Shown: positions 1 to 38,630, counted from the first letter of the stretch. The stretch: 64,000 nucleotides of DNA from Lamellibrachia columna (GCA_963662155.1 OY759271.1:35763527-35827526), one strand, 5' to 3'. The notes: generated by a model from the letters alone, not told the origin. A program made the numbers and translations.

Positions 1-420
1 TTATATATACGATATCTGTGCTTGTAATTGAAATGGTGTCGTTGTAATTGATTTGACAATTTTAAAAGTGTAATTGTAATTTAAATAAAAAATTAAAAGT
101 AATTGTAACTGGTTTTGTATAATTGGATCCAGCCCTGTTTACATTGGTATGTTGACTCCTCCACGCCTGTACAGTTAATGAAACCTTCTTTGCAATTTAA
201 TGTTTCTACACTGACTGCAGGTCTTTGTTGCTCTTGTTGGCCTCTTTCACAGTTGGCATAATGTGTCACATTTTTCGGTCAAACTATTTATCATTTGGCA
301 TCAAATCCAACCCCTCATGTGTAACATGATGTTTTAATTGGGGTTCTTGGCATTTAGGGAGTCACTGTAGATCTCATGAAAGACTGATATTTTTGGTTGA
401 TCCTTTTTTAATATACCATA
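1..420. other. AT-rich non-coding sequence
   Basis: No exon, long open frame or clear repeat was recognised here. It is presumably intron of the BCL9-like gene whose 3' exon starts at 2387, because no other gene start intervenes. Confidence 0.4.
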
Positions 421-1236
421 CTCTTGAGTGCCAAATAAATGTCCCTATACGCGTATTTATTTCATGAAAAATGCCATCGTATATGCACCTTATTTGGCAC
501 TATACTATTATTAAATTTGAACATTTATGCCAGCCTATATTCTCCAATAATCGTGGTAAATTATGCAGGGTATAATTTTTAGGAGAGCAATCGTTCTCAC
601 TCCCTATTGCTAGCGCTAGTCGTCAATTTAGCGGGATCCCGTGCTTCTGAGGATCCTAGATTTTGATCCCGAAGCTTTAGACCATTACATTTCCATGATT
701 AGATGAATTGGTCAGAATCTTTAGTTCTCTGGAGCTCAGCATGGTATATTATTAGTTAAAATGCCATTATCACCGCGTAAACCGACTGTAAATGGCCGCC
801 GTGCGCAGCGCCTCAAACCGGTCATAACCAGCTGGCGGCGGTTTCCCCTGAAACGGGCTTGCGTATTCAATTCAATAAAACTTTAATGTCCATTTAAAAA
901 CGGAAATTTTCCCGGTTTTCCGCAGATATAAAATGCGGTTACTATATCTGCTATGATGCAAATACGCACAAAGTTTATGCATATTCGGCAGAAAAAACCC
1001 AAAATACACGGTAATCTCTGTAGTTTTTAGGGACGCCTTGGCTTCACGTCGAGTAAAAAAAATTGCTTCACCACTAAAAAAGACAAATATACTAGTGACT
1101 TTTTCGCATTGTACTATTATTTGTTTTGAACAATTTGCCCCCTATACTGTTATTCGGCACTATACTATTATTAAATTTGACCGATTTGCCGCCCTATACT
1201 TTTATTTGGCCTATACGTTTATTTAGCACTCAAGAG
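421..1236. mobile_element. MITE-like element A, short terminal inverted repeats, CATA duplication
   Basis: The left end CTCTTGAGTGCCAAATAAA and the reverse complement of the right end (CTCTTGAGTGCTAAATAAA) match. CATA flanks both sides (417-420 and 1237-1240), fitting a 4-bp target-site duplication. There is no coding capacity. About 600 bp of the interior recurs in opposite orientation at 57303-57925, so this is a dispersed family. I cannot assign a superfamily. Confidence 0.6.
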
Positions 1237-1328
1237 CATATATTTTTTTATTCCCTAGGTGTATCTGCAATTTTTTTCACGATATTGTATCATATATTTG
1301 TCTGTCAAAAGTCAACTTCACCAGCGTG

Positions 1329-2386
1329 TAGCAATGCCTGTATATGTGCCACTGCTGCGTGTAACAATGCCCCTGTATGTGCCACTTCAGTGTGTACCCA
1401 ATGCTGCCCATGCCCCAGCATGTGCCACTCCTGTGTGTAACAATGCCCATGTATTTGCCACCCAAGTGTGTAACAATGCCCCTGTATGTGCCACTACAGT
1501 GTGTAACAATGCCCCTGTGTTTGCCACTCCAGTGTGTAACAGTGGCCATGTATGTGCCACTCCAGTGTTTAACAATGCCCCTGTGTTTGCCACTCCACTG
1601 TGTAACAATGCCCATGTATGTGCCACTACAGTGTGTAACAATGCCCATGTATATGCTACTCCAGTGTTTAACAATGCCCCAGCATGTGCCACTCCTGTGT
1701 GTAAAAATGCCCATGTATGTGCCACTCCAGTGTGTAACAATGCCCGTGTATTTGCCACTACAGTGTGTAACAATGGCCCTGTATGTGCCACTACAGTGTA
1801 TAGCAATGCCCCTGTATTTGCCACTGCAGTGTGTAACAATGCCCATGTATGTGCCACTCCAGTGTGTAACAATGCCCGTGTATTTGCCACTACAGTGTGT
1901 AACAATGGCCCTGTATGTGCCACTACAGTGTATAGCAATGCCCCTGTATTTGCCACTGCAGTGTGAAACAATGCCCATGTATGTGCCACTCAAGTGTGCA
2001 ACAATGCCCCTGTATTTGCCACTACAGTGTGTAACAATGGCCCTGTATGTGCCACTACAGTGTGTAGCAATGCCCATGTATGTGCCACTCCAGTGTTTAA
2101 CAATGCCCCAGCACGTGTCACTCCTGTGTGTAAAAATGCCCATGTATGTGCCGCACCAGTGTGTAACAATGCCCCTATATTTGCCACTACAGTGTGTAAC
2201 AACGGCCCTGTATGTGCCGCTACAGTGTATAGCAATGCCTCTGTATTTGCCACTCCAGTGTGTAGCAATGCCCATGTATGTGCCACTCCAGTGTTTAATA
2301 ATGCCCCTGTATGTGCCACTCCAATGTGTAACAATGCTCCTGTATTTGCCACTACAGTGTGTAACAATGCCCCTGCGCTGTTTCAG
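1329..2386 (+). repeat. 33-bp minisatellite running into the BCL9-like 3' splice site
   Basis: About 32 copies of a 33-bp unit (consensus begins TGTGTAACAATGCCC and ends CCACTACAG or CCACTCCAG) run without a break into the acceptor CGCTGTTTCAG that opens the exon at 2387. The last unit is itself the acceptor. Nearly every unit ends in CAG, so the intron holds a ladder of decoy 3' splice sites. A higher-order period of four units (132 bp) is clear: 1727-1858 repeats at 1859-1990. Because 33 is a multiple of three, several frames stay open on both strands, giving long spurious ORFs. Confidence 0.9.
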
Positions 2387-4462
2387 AAGCACCCACTGAA
2401 GGTGTCTCAGTTCAATCGCCAGTCCAACATGCCGCTCTACACGATGGCGAGCATGCAGCCGGCGGCCGGCCCCAACAAGACTGCGATGACGCCGACCGAG
2501 ACGAATGAGTCGACTTCCATGTCAAGTGTTGCCCAGTGGGTGCAGCAACAGAACCAGAACCTGGAGCAACAGGGTGCCAACTTCTCGTCTCCCAATCAAA
2601 TGAACCTTGGCTTCAGCCCACCTGGCAGCCAGGGCAACATGATGCCACCGAACATGCGGCCCCCTTGGCCCGGACAGATGCAGCCTGGCATACGGTCGCC
2701 GAACAGTTTTGGCCCAGTGCCACCAGGAGGCCCTGGCTGCGGGGGCCACCCGGGGTTCGCTGCACGGATGAGCGGATGTTTCCCACCGGGTCATGCCCTA
2801 GCGAATTTGCCCCACGCGAATCTGCTCCACAACAAAGTGCCAAATGAGAACTTGACGCCCGAACAGCGCCAGCGACGCGAGGAGCAGCTTGCAAACCTGC
2901 GCAAGATTCAGCAGATGCTCTTCCCCGAGCAGCATGGCGGCGGAGGTGGCATGCCACCCGGCATGATGCATCCTGATGCCGCCGAGATGGGTGGCATGAT
3001 GCCCGGCGGCATGATGCCACCACAGCCCAACATGATGGGCTCACCTGGGATGGGTTCTCCGCCCCCGCCACACATGATGAGCTCGCCAGTGAACATGATG
3101 AACATGATGCAAGGCAGCCCACGCATGGGCCTGCCCCCATTCACCATCGGCAACATGCCAAACATGGAGAACATGACGCCGGCCCAGCACGAGTGGCTCC
3201 GTCTGCAGCAGGAGTACTACTCGGAGAAACAGCGCAAGCAACACATGCAGCAGATGCAGCAGATGGGCATGAACATGCCCGGCGGCCCACCACCGCCCTC
3301 CTATTTCACATCAGTGCACCGCCGACAGGGCATGCCCCCTGGTGGTGTCAACGGGCCGCTCTCACCTACCTCAGCGAACCTCAACCGGCCGATGCCGTCA
3401 CCTCGCTCTATGGGCCCGCTGTCGCCTGTCAGCGACCCCCAGGTATTCATGTTCTCAGGACCCCGCCCTCCCATGATGGAGTTCAGTCACCCCGGACTAC
3501 CGTCGGGCCACCCCAGCATGCAGCCCGACGCGAACTTTGACCCCGGTATGGAGCTGGGCATGTCAGATGGCCCCAGCGGCATGTTTTCGAAGGACGGCAT
3601 GGGCGGATCAATGCCACCTCACCCAATGCAAGGCAAAGTTGGAATGCCCGCAATGATGCACCACGTCGGCAACCCTGAACCATTCAATCCATCCATGATG
3701 GATTTACCAATGGTCGGGCCAGGCACACCAACCTCAAATAGCCCGGGTCCGACAAAACCTCCGCCGAGCTACGCACAGGCGCAGAAGCGCAAGCGCAGCG
3801 GCGAGGACGTTGATGAACTGTACAAGAAGTTGCAACCGGCACCGTCGCCGCAACAGTTTAGTTACCTGAACCAGTTTGACGGACAGGAGCTGACGATAAC
3901 AAAACAGTTGAACATGGCATATCAGGAGCCAAACCCAGGCTCCCCGAGCAAGCAGGCCCGCCAGCAGGCTGTGTCTGCGGCCCCGGTCAGTGAACATCTC
4001 TCGACACAATCACCGCTGTCGTTGCCTGCCACAGACCTGCCCAGTGCGTCGTCGTGCCCCACCATGTCGGTGGCGAGTCCACTGCCATCGTCAACGCCGA
4101 ATTCGCGGCCCTCATCGGCGTCCGGTCACATGACTAGCATGACGGCGACGACGGCGACGGCGGCGGGACCGAGGTTGAGTCATTTTGAGCCGGTGTTGCG
4201 GCGTGGAGCCGGGAATAAACAGGCGATGTCGAACATCACGTCGGCCAGTCTGGCAAACCTCGCCAAGGGTGTGGAACATCTGTCGGATCAGATGCAGCAG
4301 AAGATGATGCAGGGCGGGCCGTTCCACACGATACAGGTGCAGGGGCAGATGGCAGAGCTGGGCGAGACTAGTCCTACACCCGGCTGCCCCAAGAAACCGG
4401 GGATTGTCCAGCAGGTGATGCTGCAACAGCCCATCACAACGATGTCACAACAGCAGCAACAA

Positions 4463-4521
<59 letters not shown>

Positions 4522-6181
4522 GCAGCCTCCTCCGCAGCAGAAAGCTCCACCACAGCAGCCGTCTGGACAACCAAACTCGCCTCATCCGAACCAGCAGCCG
4601 ACGGTAAACAACACGTACGTGAACGCGACAATGTCGATCGGTCAGCTGAATATACAGAGCATGAACCAGCCGCCGGGCGCCAACTACGGCCCGTCCATGC
4701 AGGTACAACAGATGAACAGTGAGCAGCACATGGGCATGGGCACCGGCATACCAGTACCATCTGGCATGATGCCACCACAGCGCCAGCAGCCTGGCACGAT
4801 GCCGACGCAGCAGCAGCAGCAGCAGCAGCAACCCGGTGGCGGGGTGATGACGTCGATGACCCAGCAGTCGTCCATGGCGATGATGGGAGGCTACATGCAG
4901 CAGCCCGGGGCCCACGAGGGACTGATGGCCAACCCCACGCAGCAGGGCGGGCCAGGGAGTATGCCCCCCGGGGTCACCGTCAGTCAAATGTCGCAACAGA
5001 ACTTTCCCTATGGCTGTGTGCACCCAGACGATCCAGCTGGTGTACCTAAGTCGATGCGTGGTCAGCCCCCTGGCGGTCGTCCTATGCAGGCACCCAGCCC
5101 GTTATCGGGCGCGCTCAACAGCCCTGGGTATCAGCCGGCAACACCCAACCCTGTCGGTAACGCGAATGTGCAGATTCAGGCGAAAGCCCCCAACACGATA
5201 CAGTACCTGCCAGCCAAGCCCCCGGCCAGCCAAGCCAGTCAGATTCTCGGTGCAATGCGCAAGGACTTCGACGTGACACCGCCACGCTTCGTGCAGGGCA
5301 GGCTGCAAGAGGCGCCCCCTGGCGGGCCACCACTACGAGTCGTTATGCCCGGTGGTCCCAGCCAGCAGATGTCCTCGCAGCAGATGATGATGATGCAGCA
5401 GTCAGGTCACATGACCATGCAGCAGATGCAGAGCTTACAGTATGATGGTCCGATGATGTCAGACCACATGCAAGCAGGACCAGGTCCTATGCAAGGAGGT
5501 CCCATACCAGGATCTATACCAGGAGGGCTAAGTCCTATGCAGGGCGGTCCTATGCCGGGTGGACCGGGATCTATGCTGGGACCGGGTCACATGCAAGGTG
5601 GTTCAATATCGGGTGGACCAGGACCAATGCATGGTGGTCCCATGCAAGGAGGACCGATGCCGGTTGGACACGGTGGGATGCAGGGTGGTTCTGGTGCAAT
5701 GCCAGGTAGTCCTGGACCAATGCAGGGTGGCCACATGCAGAGTGGTCCTGGACCAATGATGGTTAGCATGGGACATATGGGTGGTCCTGCAGATATGATG
5801 GGGTCTGCCGGGGCCAGCGACATAATTCATATGCAGATGCAAGGGCAGCAGATGCAAGGTCACATGATGGGGCACCCGGGGGGTGGGATGCGCCCTGAGC
5901 CTGTCATGATGATGACGTCGATGGGGCAGCCGCCAGGTGGCGCCTACAGCATGCAGCAGTTTCAACAACAGCAATTTAGTCGGCCCGGTACCACATCACC
6001 AGGCGGCATGATGCACCCGATGGGGCGGCCCGACATGGGAGGGCCTGGTATGGCCCCAGGTGGTCCTGGCGGCATGATGATGGGCCCGATGGGAGGGATG
6101 GGGCCGGGCATTGTGCCAGGGGGGATGTCAACGGGAGGCAACCCAAACCAGTTCATGAACATGATGCCAAATCTGCCTTGA
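2387..6181 (+). CDS. BCL9: BCL9/BCL9L (Legless) homologue, 3' coding exon
   Basis: Nuclear Wnt co-activator that in known family members bridges beta-catenin to Pygopus. The exon starts in phase 0 after the CAG at 2384-2386 and reads 1264 codons to TGA at 6179-6181. The HD2 beta-catenin-binding helix is at about 2849-2932 (LTPEQRQRREEQL then LRKIQQMLFPEQ; human BCL9 has LRDIQRMLFPDE). HD3 is at about 3170-3241 (MTPAQHEWLRLQQEYY; human MTPEQIAWLKLQQEFY). A basic KRKRS patch lies at about 3787-3801, a polyglutamine run of about 25 at 4447-4525, a shorter one near 4807-4830, a conserved-looking TIQYLP stretch at about 5197, and Met/Gly/Pro-rich repeats at about 5480-5760. HD1, the Pygopus-binding part, is not in the window and should lie in upstream exons. 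Frame into the repeat at 1994-2386 is open but is intron. Family is certain; BCL9 versus BCL9L is not meaningful for one invertebrate copy. Confidence 0.93.
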
Positions 6182-8944
6182 TGACGGATGTGCTTCATGG
6201 TGGGCCATTCTTACGAACACTTGTCATCAGTGGCGACACCTAGTGGGATCGTCGCGTTGCATGATTGTTGATGCTGTCAAAGAAGCTGTGGTCTGCAGCG
6301 ACAGACGGGAGACTGAATTGCTGGGCTGAGAGGAGGGTGGAGTTCTTGGATGTAGGATAAAACAAGATCCTGATGGGGCCAAAACTGAACTGCCAGTAAT
6401 TTGAGTGATGTCTGTTACACGGTGCACAGGAACAATGCCAGTGGCCAAAGAAATAGGTGCTGTGCGATTGGATATTTACGGTTGAGTTGTTTTCCGAAGT
6501 CGTAATGTGTATAATATTCAGGACTGCGACTTCGAAACTGGTCTGGAACGTCTGATGTTGCAGGAAACTCCTGTTAGTTGTATTATCGTACGTTGGGTTG
6601 AATATAAGATGTGCCATCGTGTTAGCAATGTGAACATGGGGAAGACGACCGTTTGATGCAACTTGTCACACTACGGCAGCCATCAGTGGTTCTCGGCACA
6701 AGCCATTAAGTATCCTTTCTAATACAGATGTATATTCACGGATTGTTGTGTGCTTGTGTGTGTGTGATTCCACACTGATCAACCGTAGGTAGCCGTCGGG
6801 CAGGTGCAAGCTGATGTGAAAAGGAGTGCTAGGGGTCAATGTGCGATCATTAGCAACAGTTCTTTCTTTCCGTATACTCTCGTACTGTTTGCGTCTTTTC
6901 GGTTAATGTTCCAATTTCTTTCGGAGCTCTTTAAATACATGACAGTGCAGTGGGCACTGGAATGGGACAGAGCGAAACTGTTAGATGTAAAAATTGGCAT
7001 GCATGAGTAAAGAAAGCGATTGGTAGAGTTTTAGAAACTGCACGAACTGTATAATGTCATAAATACTCACTTGTTGATGGGGGGCCTAATCATTAAGTGT
7101 CTCTTGCTACAACAAGAGGGAGCCACCATATACGAGGTGGGATGATTGTCGGGTGTTTAGTGTATTGATGGAAGTAGCGTTTTGTGTTGCTCATTGCAAA
7201 ATCTATTTTTGATAAATTGGGTGCACGCACGTATTGTCAATAATGAATTCGTGTGAATTGGAGGTCGCTAAGTCACGACAGTGGCATTAAGATTGTGCAT
7301 GCACACAGACAGTATTGTCACTGCACGTTTAGCACTTGTTCACCATATTATCTGACGACAACGACTGATGTATCATCGTGTAAAGTTTGCATTAATTTGC
7401 TTCAATGCTGCAACATAATGTACATAAAAAAGTATGACCGCTCGCTAGCATCATTCAGCCATCTTTATTCTTCAGTCTGTTGGTGACATTTTGATGACAA
7501 AAAGTAAAAGAGTATCTCGTTTCCATGATGTTTTGTGTTTTAATGGTAATGCTTTGCATGCGACACACACATTTGTAAAGCAGCCGTCCATTTAGAGTGA
7601 AAACAAGTGCGTTCCATCCGAGACCATTTTTATTGTTGTGACACTAGAGCAAGTGCTATACATCATTGTGTCATGAGCCTGCTGTTACCCACAGTTGGCT
7701 AGTAAAATACTATTTTAACAGAATGTAGAATAATCTCCACACACTGCACAATAGTCTCGGATACTACATTCCCGTACTGAACATTTTCTATGCTGCTACA
7801 CAAGTATGGTGGTTGCTACATTGAAGATACTAGTTATACATACACACGTTTGCTACAACTGCTAGCCAGCTAGCCAAGTATATTTGCACAGAAATATCTA
7901 TCAACAAATTGTAAAGGTAAAACGAGTCCTATAAAAACTAGATCTGTCCTTCCTTATTTTAAATAATCTCTTGCATGAGTGGTAGATTTCTTTACCGACA
8001 TGCTGTCCTTTATGTCGGACAAACTGGGATCAAGTTGTCTTAAGTGCCACTTTCAATTAAGGGTCTAAATAATTCACTTCTTGCAAGTAGATTTAACTTT
8101 GTTTTTAACATATAAATAATTAATTTTATATGAATGTAACGTGACTTTTGAGTTGACTTAAACAGAATTATTGTTCCACCAAGAACCCAAGCAAAAATAC
8201 TGGTACATGAGAAATCTAGCGACACGCGTCTGTCTTTATGGCAAGAAGTAATTTGTGGTGTTGCTAAATGCCAACATTAAAATCAGGTGACATATTTTTC
8301 TACATAACACATTGCTGCAGTGTTTTGGTGTTTTGGAAAAACTCATCACATAACAATCGTGTATGCATTAAACATTCATAAAACATGACATCGTAATATA
8401 TTACTATAACTACGTAATGCTCACTTAACATCTGGTGGTTTAACAGCAAAGTTCATCATCGTCATTGTCTATAAATCTACCAGCTGTGCATAGGATGGAC
8501 TGGATGTAGGATATGCCTGTCTACCATGCAAGTTTACAACACTGACGTCACTAAAGACATTCATCAATTGAAGCAAAAGTGAGTGCAAACATATCACACT
8601 AGACACAGGTGTATCGCCGGAGGGGGGGGGGCATTTTGCCAGTGAGGCCACCCGAAGTCTCGTGTTCGCTAGACCATGAATGTCACTAACAGCTTTTTAT
8701 CACTGACAGTCGGGCCCAACAGAAATGGTCCAAGATAAGAATCGTGCCGCACGAATACAAACCGGTTTCGTCTATATCATAGCAAGCACAGATACAGACC
8801 TTTATTAACCAACTACCGGTGTAGGTAAATAAATCTAATTTGAACCAGTTCTAATAACTGTTTTCACACAGCTGCAGGAAAACATTCAATCCGCAAGTGG
8901 GACCATATGCACCCTGACGGTGACCACCCTCAGTGACATGCACC
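6182..8944 (+). other. BCL9-like 3' UTR and downstream sequence
   Basis: No coding ORF is convincing. The 3' UTR probably occupies most of this stretch. An AATAAA at 8828-8833, just before the LINE insertion, is one candidate poly(A) signal; another AATAAA at 11375-11380 lies beyond the LINE. The true end cannot be fixed without transcript data. Confidence 0.45.
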
Positions 8945-10432
8945 CTGACAGTGACCATAGAAATAAAGGCAATGAAGGATAACAAATCACCGGGAGTGGA
9001 TGGGATTCCTCCAAAATTACTAATGGAAACAGTAGAACAAATCAGTATACCACTTGCAAGAGTATTCAACTTGTCATTAAAAGAGGGAGTTGTTCCGTTT
9101 GAATGGAAAGAAGCAAATATCATACCATTATTTAAAAAGGGTTCGAGAAATAAGTCAGAGAATTACAGACCAGTGAGTTTAACGTCAGTGATTTGTAAAT
9201 TATTAGAAAGGTTAATTAAAGACCATATGGTGGAATTCCTCGTTAAGCATAAATGATTAAATTCATCTCAACATGGATTCCTTAAAGCGAGGTCATGCTT
9301 AACAAATATGTTATGTTTTTTGGAAGAAATCACTAAGTGGATAGACGTGGGATCGCCAGTAGATATTATCTACTTAGATTTTCAGAAAGCTTTTGACAAA
9401 GTGCCACATCAAAGATTACTACTTAAATTAAAAGACCATGGTATCGGGGATAGCATAACTGACTGGATAGAACAATGGCTGACTGACAGAAGACAATGAG
9501 TTGTAGTAGATGGAGAAGTTTCAAATTGGAAATCGGTTTTGAGTGGGGTACCTCAAGGATCAGTATTAGGACCTATATTATTCTTAATTTATATCAATGA
9601 CTTGGACGACAGTATAACAAGTAACATACTGAAATTTGGACTGTTTAGAAAGGTTAATACTGATGGTAATAAACAACATTTACAAAACGATCTAGACAGA
9701 TTAGTGAAATGGTCTGAGAATTGGCAGATGTTGTTCAATTTTGGGAAATGTAAATGTCTACATACAGGACATGGGAACTTGAATGTAAACTATAAAATGG
9801 GAGATACTGTTCTGGGTACTACTGTAAAAGAAAAAGACTTAGGAGTTACAATAAGCGCTGATATGAAAGTTTCAGAGCAGTGTGGTATTGCAGCTTCAAA
9901 GGGTAATCAAATTCTTGGATTGATTAGAAGAAACATAACATACAAGGGAAAAAAGTTAATTATACCTCTTTATAAAGCAATAGTTAGACCTCATTTAGAA
10001 TACTGTATACAAGAATGGAGACCATATCGTAAGAAGGATATAGATACGCTTGAACGCATACAAAGGAGAGCAACTAAAATGATTCCAGAACTGAGAGACC
10101 TTAGTTATGAAGAACGCCTGAAAGAATGTGGTTTAACAACTCTAGAGACAAGGAGGTTAAGAGGAAATCAGATTGAAGTTTTTAAGATATTGAATGGGTA
10201 TGAAAATATTGATAGAAATATGTTTTTCTCACTCAAGAAGGATAGCAGAACTAGAGGACATGAGGTAAAATTAGTAAAGGATCAATGTAGATTGGACATC
10301 AGGAAGCACTCGTTCTCACAGAGGACAATAAATGAATGGAACAAATTGTCTACAGATTGTGTAACTGCTAGCAGCGTGAATATGTTTAAAAACAAGGTTG
10401 ACACATATCTCAGGAGGGCGGGCTATAAGTAG
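8945..10432 (+). pseudogene. LINE (non-LTR) reverse transcriptase, 5'-truncated and inactivated
   Basis: Reverse transcriptase of the jockey/CR1-like type. Visible blocks in order: KSPGVDGIPPKLL, NYRPVSLTSVICKLLERL, motif [38 protein letters not shown], then a C-terminal thumb and tail to TAG at 10430-10432. Inactivating changes: a TGA at 9254-9256, a TGA at 9497-9499 (CGA in the related copy at 61.4 kb), and loss of the catalytic FADD motif, since LKF at about 9637 passes straight to LFRKV. The endonuclease domain is absent, so the copy is 5'-truncated. It sits between the BCL9-like and synaptojanin genes. Confidence 0.92.
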
Positions 10433-11876
10433 ATGAACATTGTTGGACTCTCGATAAGCCAATGGCTTCCTTGTCCACTTGCCATCTGGGCCTTTGGCTT
10501 GGATGGCAAATCTTGTTAAATCTTGTTATATATTTTATTAAGTTAACTATAATTCCAATTTTTTCAAAACTGTTCCTATACCTATAGATTAGTAACGACA
10601 AATTATGACCTGCTTCGTAATGAAATGTACACTCCCTTTGGAAAGGCTAAGACAACTAGTAAAACCTGGTCTGGTTTACAACCCAGCAAGTGCCAGCTAG
10701 TCACCCCTCGCCAAAGAACTAGAAACCCCCCACTTCTTCACATTAGAACCCTAAAACCCTCCCACCTAGCCTGCAGTACTACAACCAGTCATCCTCTGAA
10801 TATCCAGTTTTGTCAATAGAGTATTTGGTATATGACAACATCCTCACTTGCATCCATCCTGTGTACTGGATACACATAGCAACGCAGTACAATTGTTTAC
10901 AACATTACACCTTCTCACTGCAGCTAAGTGTTCAGCTAAGTGTTCAGCGACAAGGAATGTCTAAGTTCAATAGTGGATGTATCCATGGAAATATGATAGT
11001 TCACTGTTCGATGATCAAGTCCCATTCATCGTCTTAGCGTGACTATCCATCCCATTGGCACAGGCAAGAAACAAACATTACTTGGCTGACTCAGTTGGTC
11101 GGAGCTGACTCCATATTCTCAGCTGTGAGAGCTAGATAGTTCAGGAATATTCCACCACACTGTTCAGTCTGACTTATAGTTCTAACATCACAAGTGTACT
11201 GCAATTATTGGGTTAGTAGCGTTGGACAACAAACACTCAAATAGGCATTATATACAAATTAAAACATTGTAATAGAAGTATTTAATCAACTGCGAAACGA
11301 AAATGTTACTCATTGAACTGTTGATTATAACATTGCTACTGTACTCTTACAGTTGGAATGTTTCTCCCCAATATAATAAACCTTTGTAATCTATTTATTT
11401 ATTTGTTATTATTAATTCATTCATAAAAGCACACTTGCCAATAACTAGTTTGCCACCAGTCAATTTGTCTCTGTGTGAAAACGACCGAGTCCAGCGTTTA
11501 GACTCCAGACTGGACAAGAACACAGTGCTAGAAACCACGTCAGTATTGGTCAATTACAAACACGAACCTGACAACTGGTATATCCATTAGCCATCCAATA
11601 ATAACTGAGAATGTGACAAACAATATGTGTAAACTCACACATAACACAACTAATGTCTATTACTAACCATTATGTAGAAACCTAATAACTGATATCCAGT
11701 CCTGCCAACCAACACAATCAGCCTACAATTAACCAACATGCATAGACCCAAGAACTAATGTGTATGCCCTCAATATCCAACTTGCAGTGTCCACAGACAT
11801 GCACATAGCCATGACAAACCAACACCCATCAAACCAGCAACCAACACTTACATTACCCAATAAACAACCCACACAT

Positions 11877-11922
<46 letters not shown>

Positions 11923-13021
11923 GTGCACAGACCCATCCAGAGTGCTCAGAGAAGTTGTGTACACACACCATTAATTTTTATCATAAAAGTCAGTCGTTTT
12001 GCAACTATCTATAACTAACAAACTATTCCCATTCAGCACTGTATATTATACCGAAATATGAAGAACATTATCTACATCAACGTATCCAGAATGGAACAAT
12101 CATGCTCTTTTTCTTCCTATTTCTGACTCCAAATTCATAACAAAGTTCTGGCTCAGCCTTTCACTTATTTGACTCCAGAAAACCTCTCAACCTCAACTAT
12201 TGAGCTCAAAGTCAGATCCATCAAGCCATTAACCTTTCATCTTCAAATTCATCCCTAGACCGGGACGATCATAGGGCTGCCATTTCCACATATTCTTTGC
12301 CAGCTTTGCCTGTTTTCTGCTGTGCATAATAGGATTGGTAAGCCTAATTACTCTATTTCATGATTTTATCTACCGGTACTTTTATTCCCAAATCATGCAG
12401 ACAGAGATTTCACTGATGGGAATGCTCAGACAAATATTTGGCATAATAACCAACCAATAATGTCTAATAAGCATAACTACTGCATTTGCTTAAATATGTT
12501 AAAAATTAATATGTTTAAAATAAATGGTTACATGAATGGTCCACTGGTGACCTCATACAACTTGTAAATGAAATTGTTGTCAGTGGTGGAAACGATGTGG
12601 GGGCTTAGACACCTTCTTTGGCTGGTAACCCCTCTTGGCTCTTGAACAGATTTATGGCAGACATAGAAATGCATCTTGCATCAATGGTTCTTATGTATAA
12701 AACTGGACAACCACAAAAACATATCACAATGTGCATTCTGGCAAGAATTATCACGTAAGTAAAGCAGTAACCATGCAGCTCCACAACCAAACAAAAACTG
12801 TTGTCAAACTTCTTAAAATGGTCCTGCAGTAATCAATCATTACACTACATTATTATGCAAGACAAACTCGTTTGATCGGTCATACAAACGTGTAGTATCC
12901 ACATGTACATAATTTTATACATACCATAACATATAAATATCCTTGTTGTACACCTACTACATCTAGTGTGTGGAACATTAAAACAAATGCACACTGCTGC
13001 AGTTAATAGTTATTTAGTCAT
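10433..13021. other. Intergenic region between the convergent genes
   Basis: The first 100 bases are probably the LINE 3' tail. Beyond that no exon was recognised. A tetranucleotide (ACGC)n tract lies at about 11875-11925 and an AATAAA at 11375-11380 (+). Otherwise AT-rich sequence without visible structure. Confidence 0.5.
11875..11925. repeat. (ACGC)n microsatellite
   Basis: About 12 near-perfect ACGC tetranucleotides. Open frames reading Thr-His-Ala-Arg repeats over it are artefacts of the repeat. Confidence 0.95.
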
Positions 13022-13027
13022 TTTATT
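13022..13027 (-). terminator. Candidate poly(A) signal of synaptojanin
   Basis: TTTATT on the plus strand gives AATAAA on the minus strand, about 370 bases after the synaptojanin stop codon at 13398. The three-copy 20-bp repeat lies between, inside the presumed 3' UTR. No transcript evidence. Confidence 0.4.
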
Positions 13028-13060
13028 TCCCGCCAGCAGAAAGAATGACTTCAAACCAAC

Positions 13061-13120
13061 CACCTTGTGGTGGAACCAACCACCTTGTGGTGGAACCAAC
13101 CACCTTGTGGTGGAACTAAC
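13061..13120. repeat. Three-copy 20-bp tandem repeat with hairpin core
   Basis: Three consecutive 20-bp units (CACCTTGTGGTGGAACCAAC, one change in the third). CCACCTTGTGG is self-complementary around a short centre, so each unit could fold as a small hairpin in the presumed synaptojanin 3' UTR. Confidence 0.9.
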
Positions 13121-13397
13121 CCCACAAATCAATAAAATTATTAAATAAACCTATAATGGGGGCAGCAAGCCCTCATATCAGAAGCTTTGATCACAAGAAC
13201 GTAACAAACATGTGAAGACTTTGTGGCAATTTCTACCTGATAAGTACTGTACAGTCAGAAAATGAAGAAGACAGTCATGCAAGTTACACAGCTAGTTAAG
13301 GTTAAACTCCAGGAAAAGCTTAGGCTCCTCTTGCATAATATGAGACTTCTTAAGATGAAAAACCTCATAGAAAGCATGGGTTTGTACTACTGTGCTC

Positions 13398-38531
<25,134 letters not shown>

Positions 38532-38630
38532 CTATAAAGTAGAGGGTCAATAGTAAGTTTTTTTACAGATCATATTGAATGTATTAACAATAAAATTACC
38601 TTAATAGTGCCAAATGTAGTTAAATAGTGC

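Noticed and set aside
1277..2392. Long minus-strand ORF (371 codons) and overlapping plus-strand ORFs
   Set aside because: They are translations of the 33-bp minisatellite, whose period is a multiple of three; no conserved protein, and the 2387 splice site explains the border.
4434..5023. Minus-strand ORFs opposite the BCL9 exon, Leu- or Val-rich
   Set aside because: Shadows of the polyglutamine and Met/Pro/Gly-rich coding on the plus strand.
6240..6617. 125-codon minus-strand ORF in the BCL9 3' UTR
   Set aside because: No domain, no splice or start context, composition like the surrounding non-coding sequence.
8469..8651. 60-codon minus-strand ORF
   Set aside because: No recognisable domain and a homopolymer G run in the middle; likely chance.
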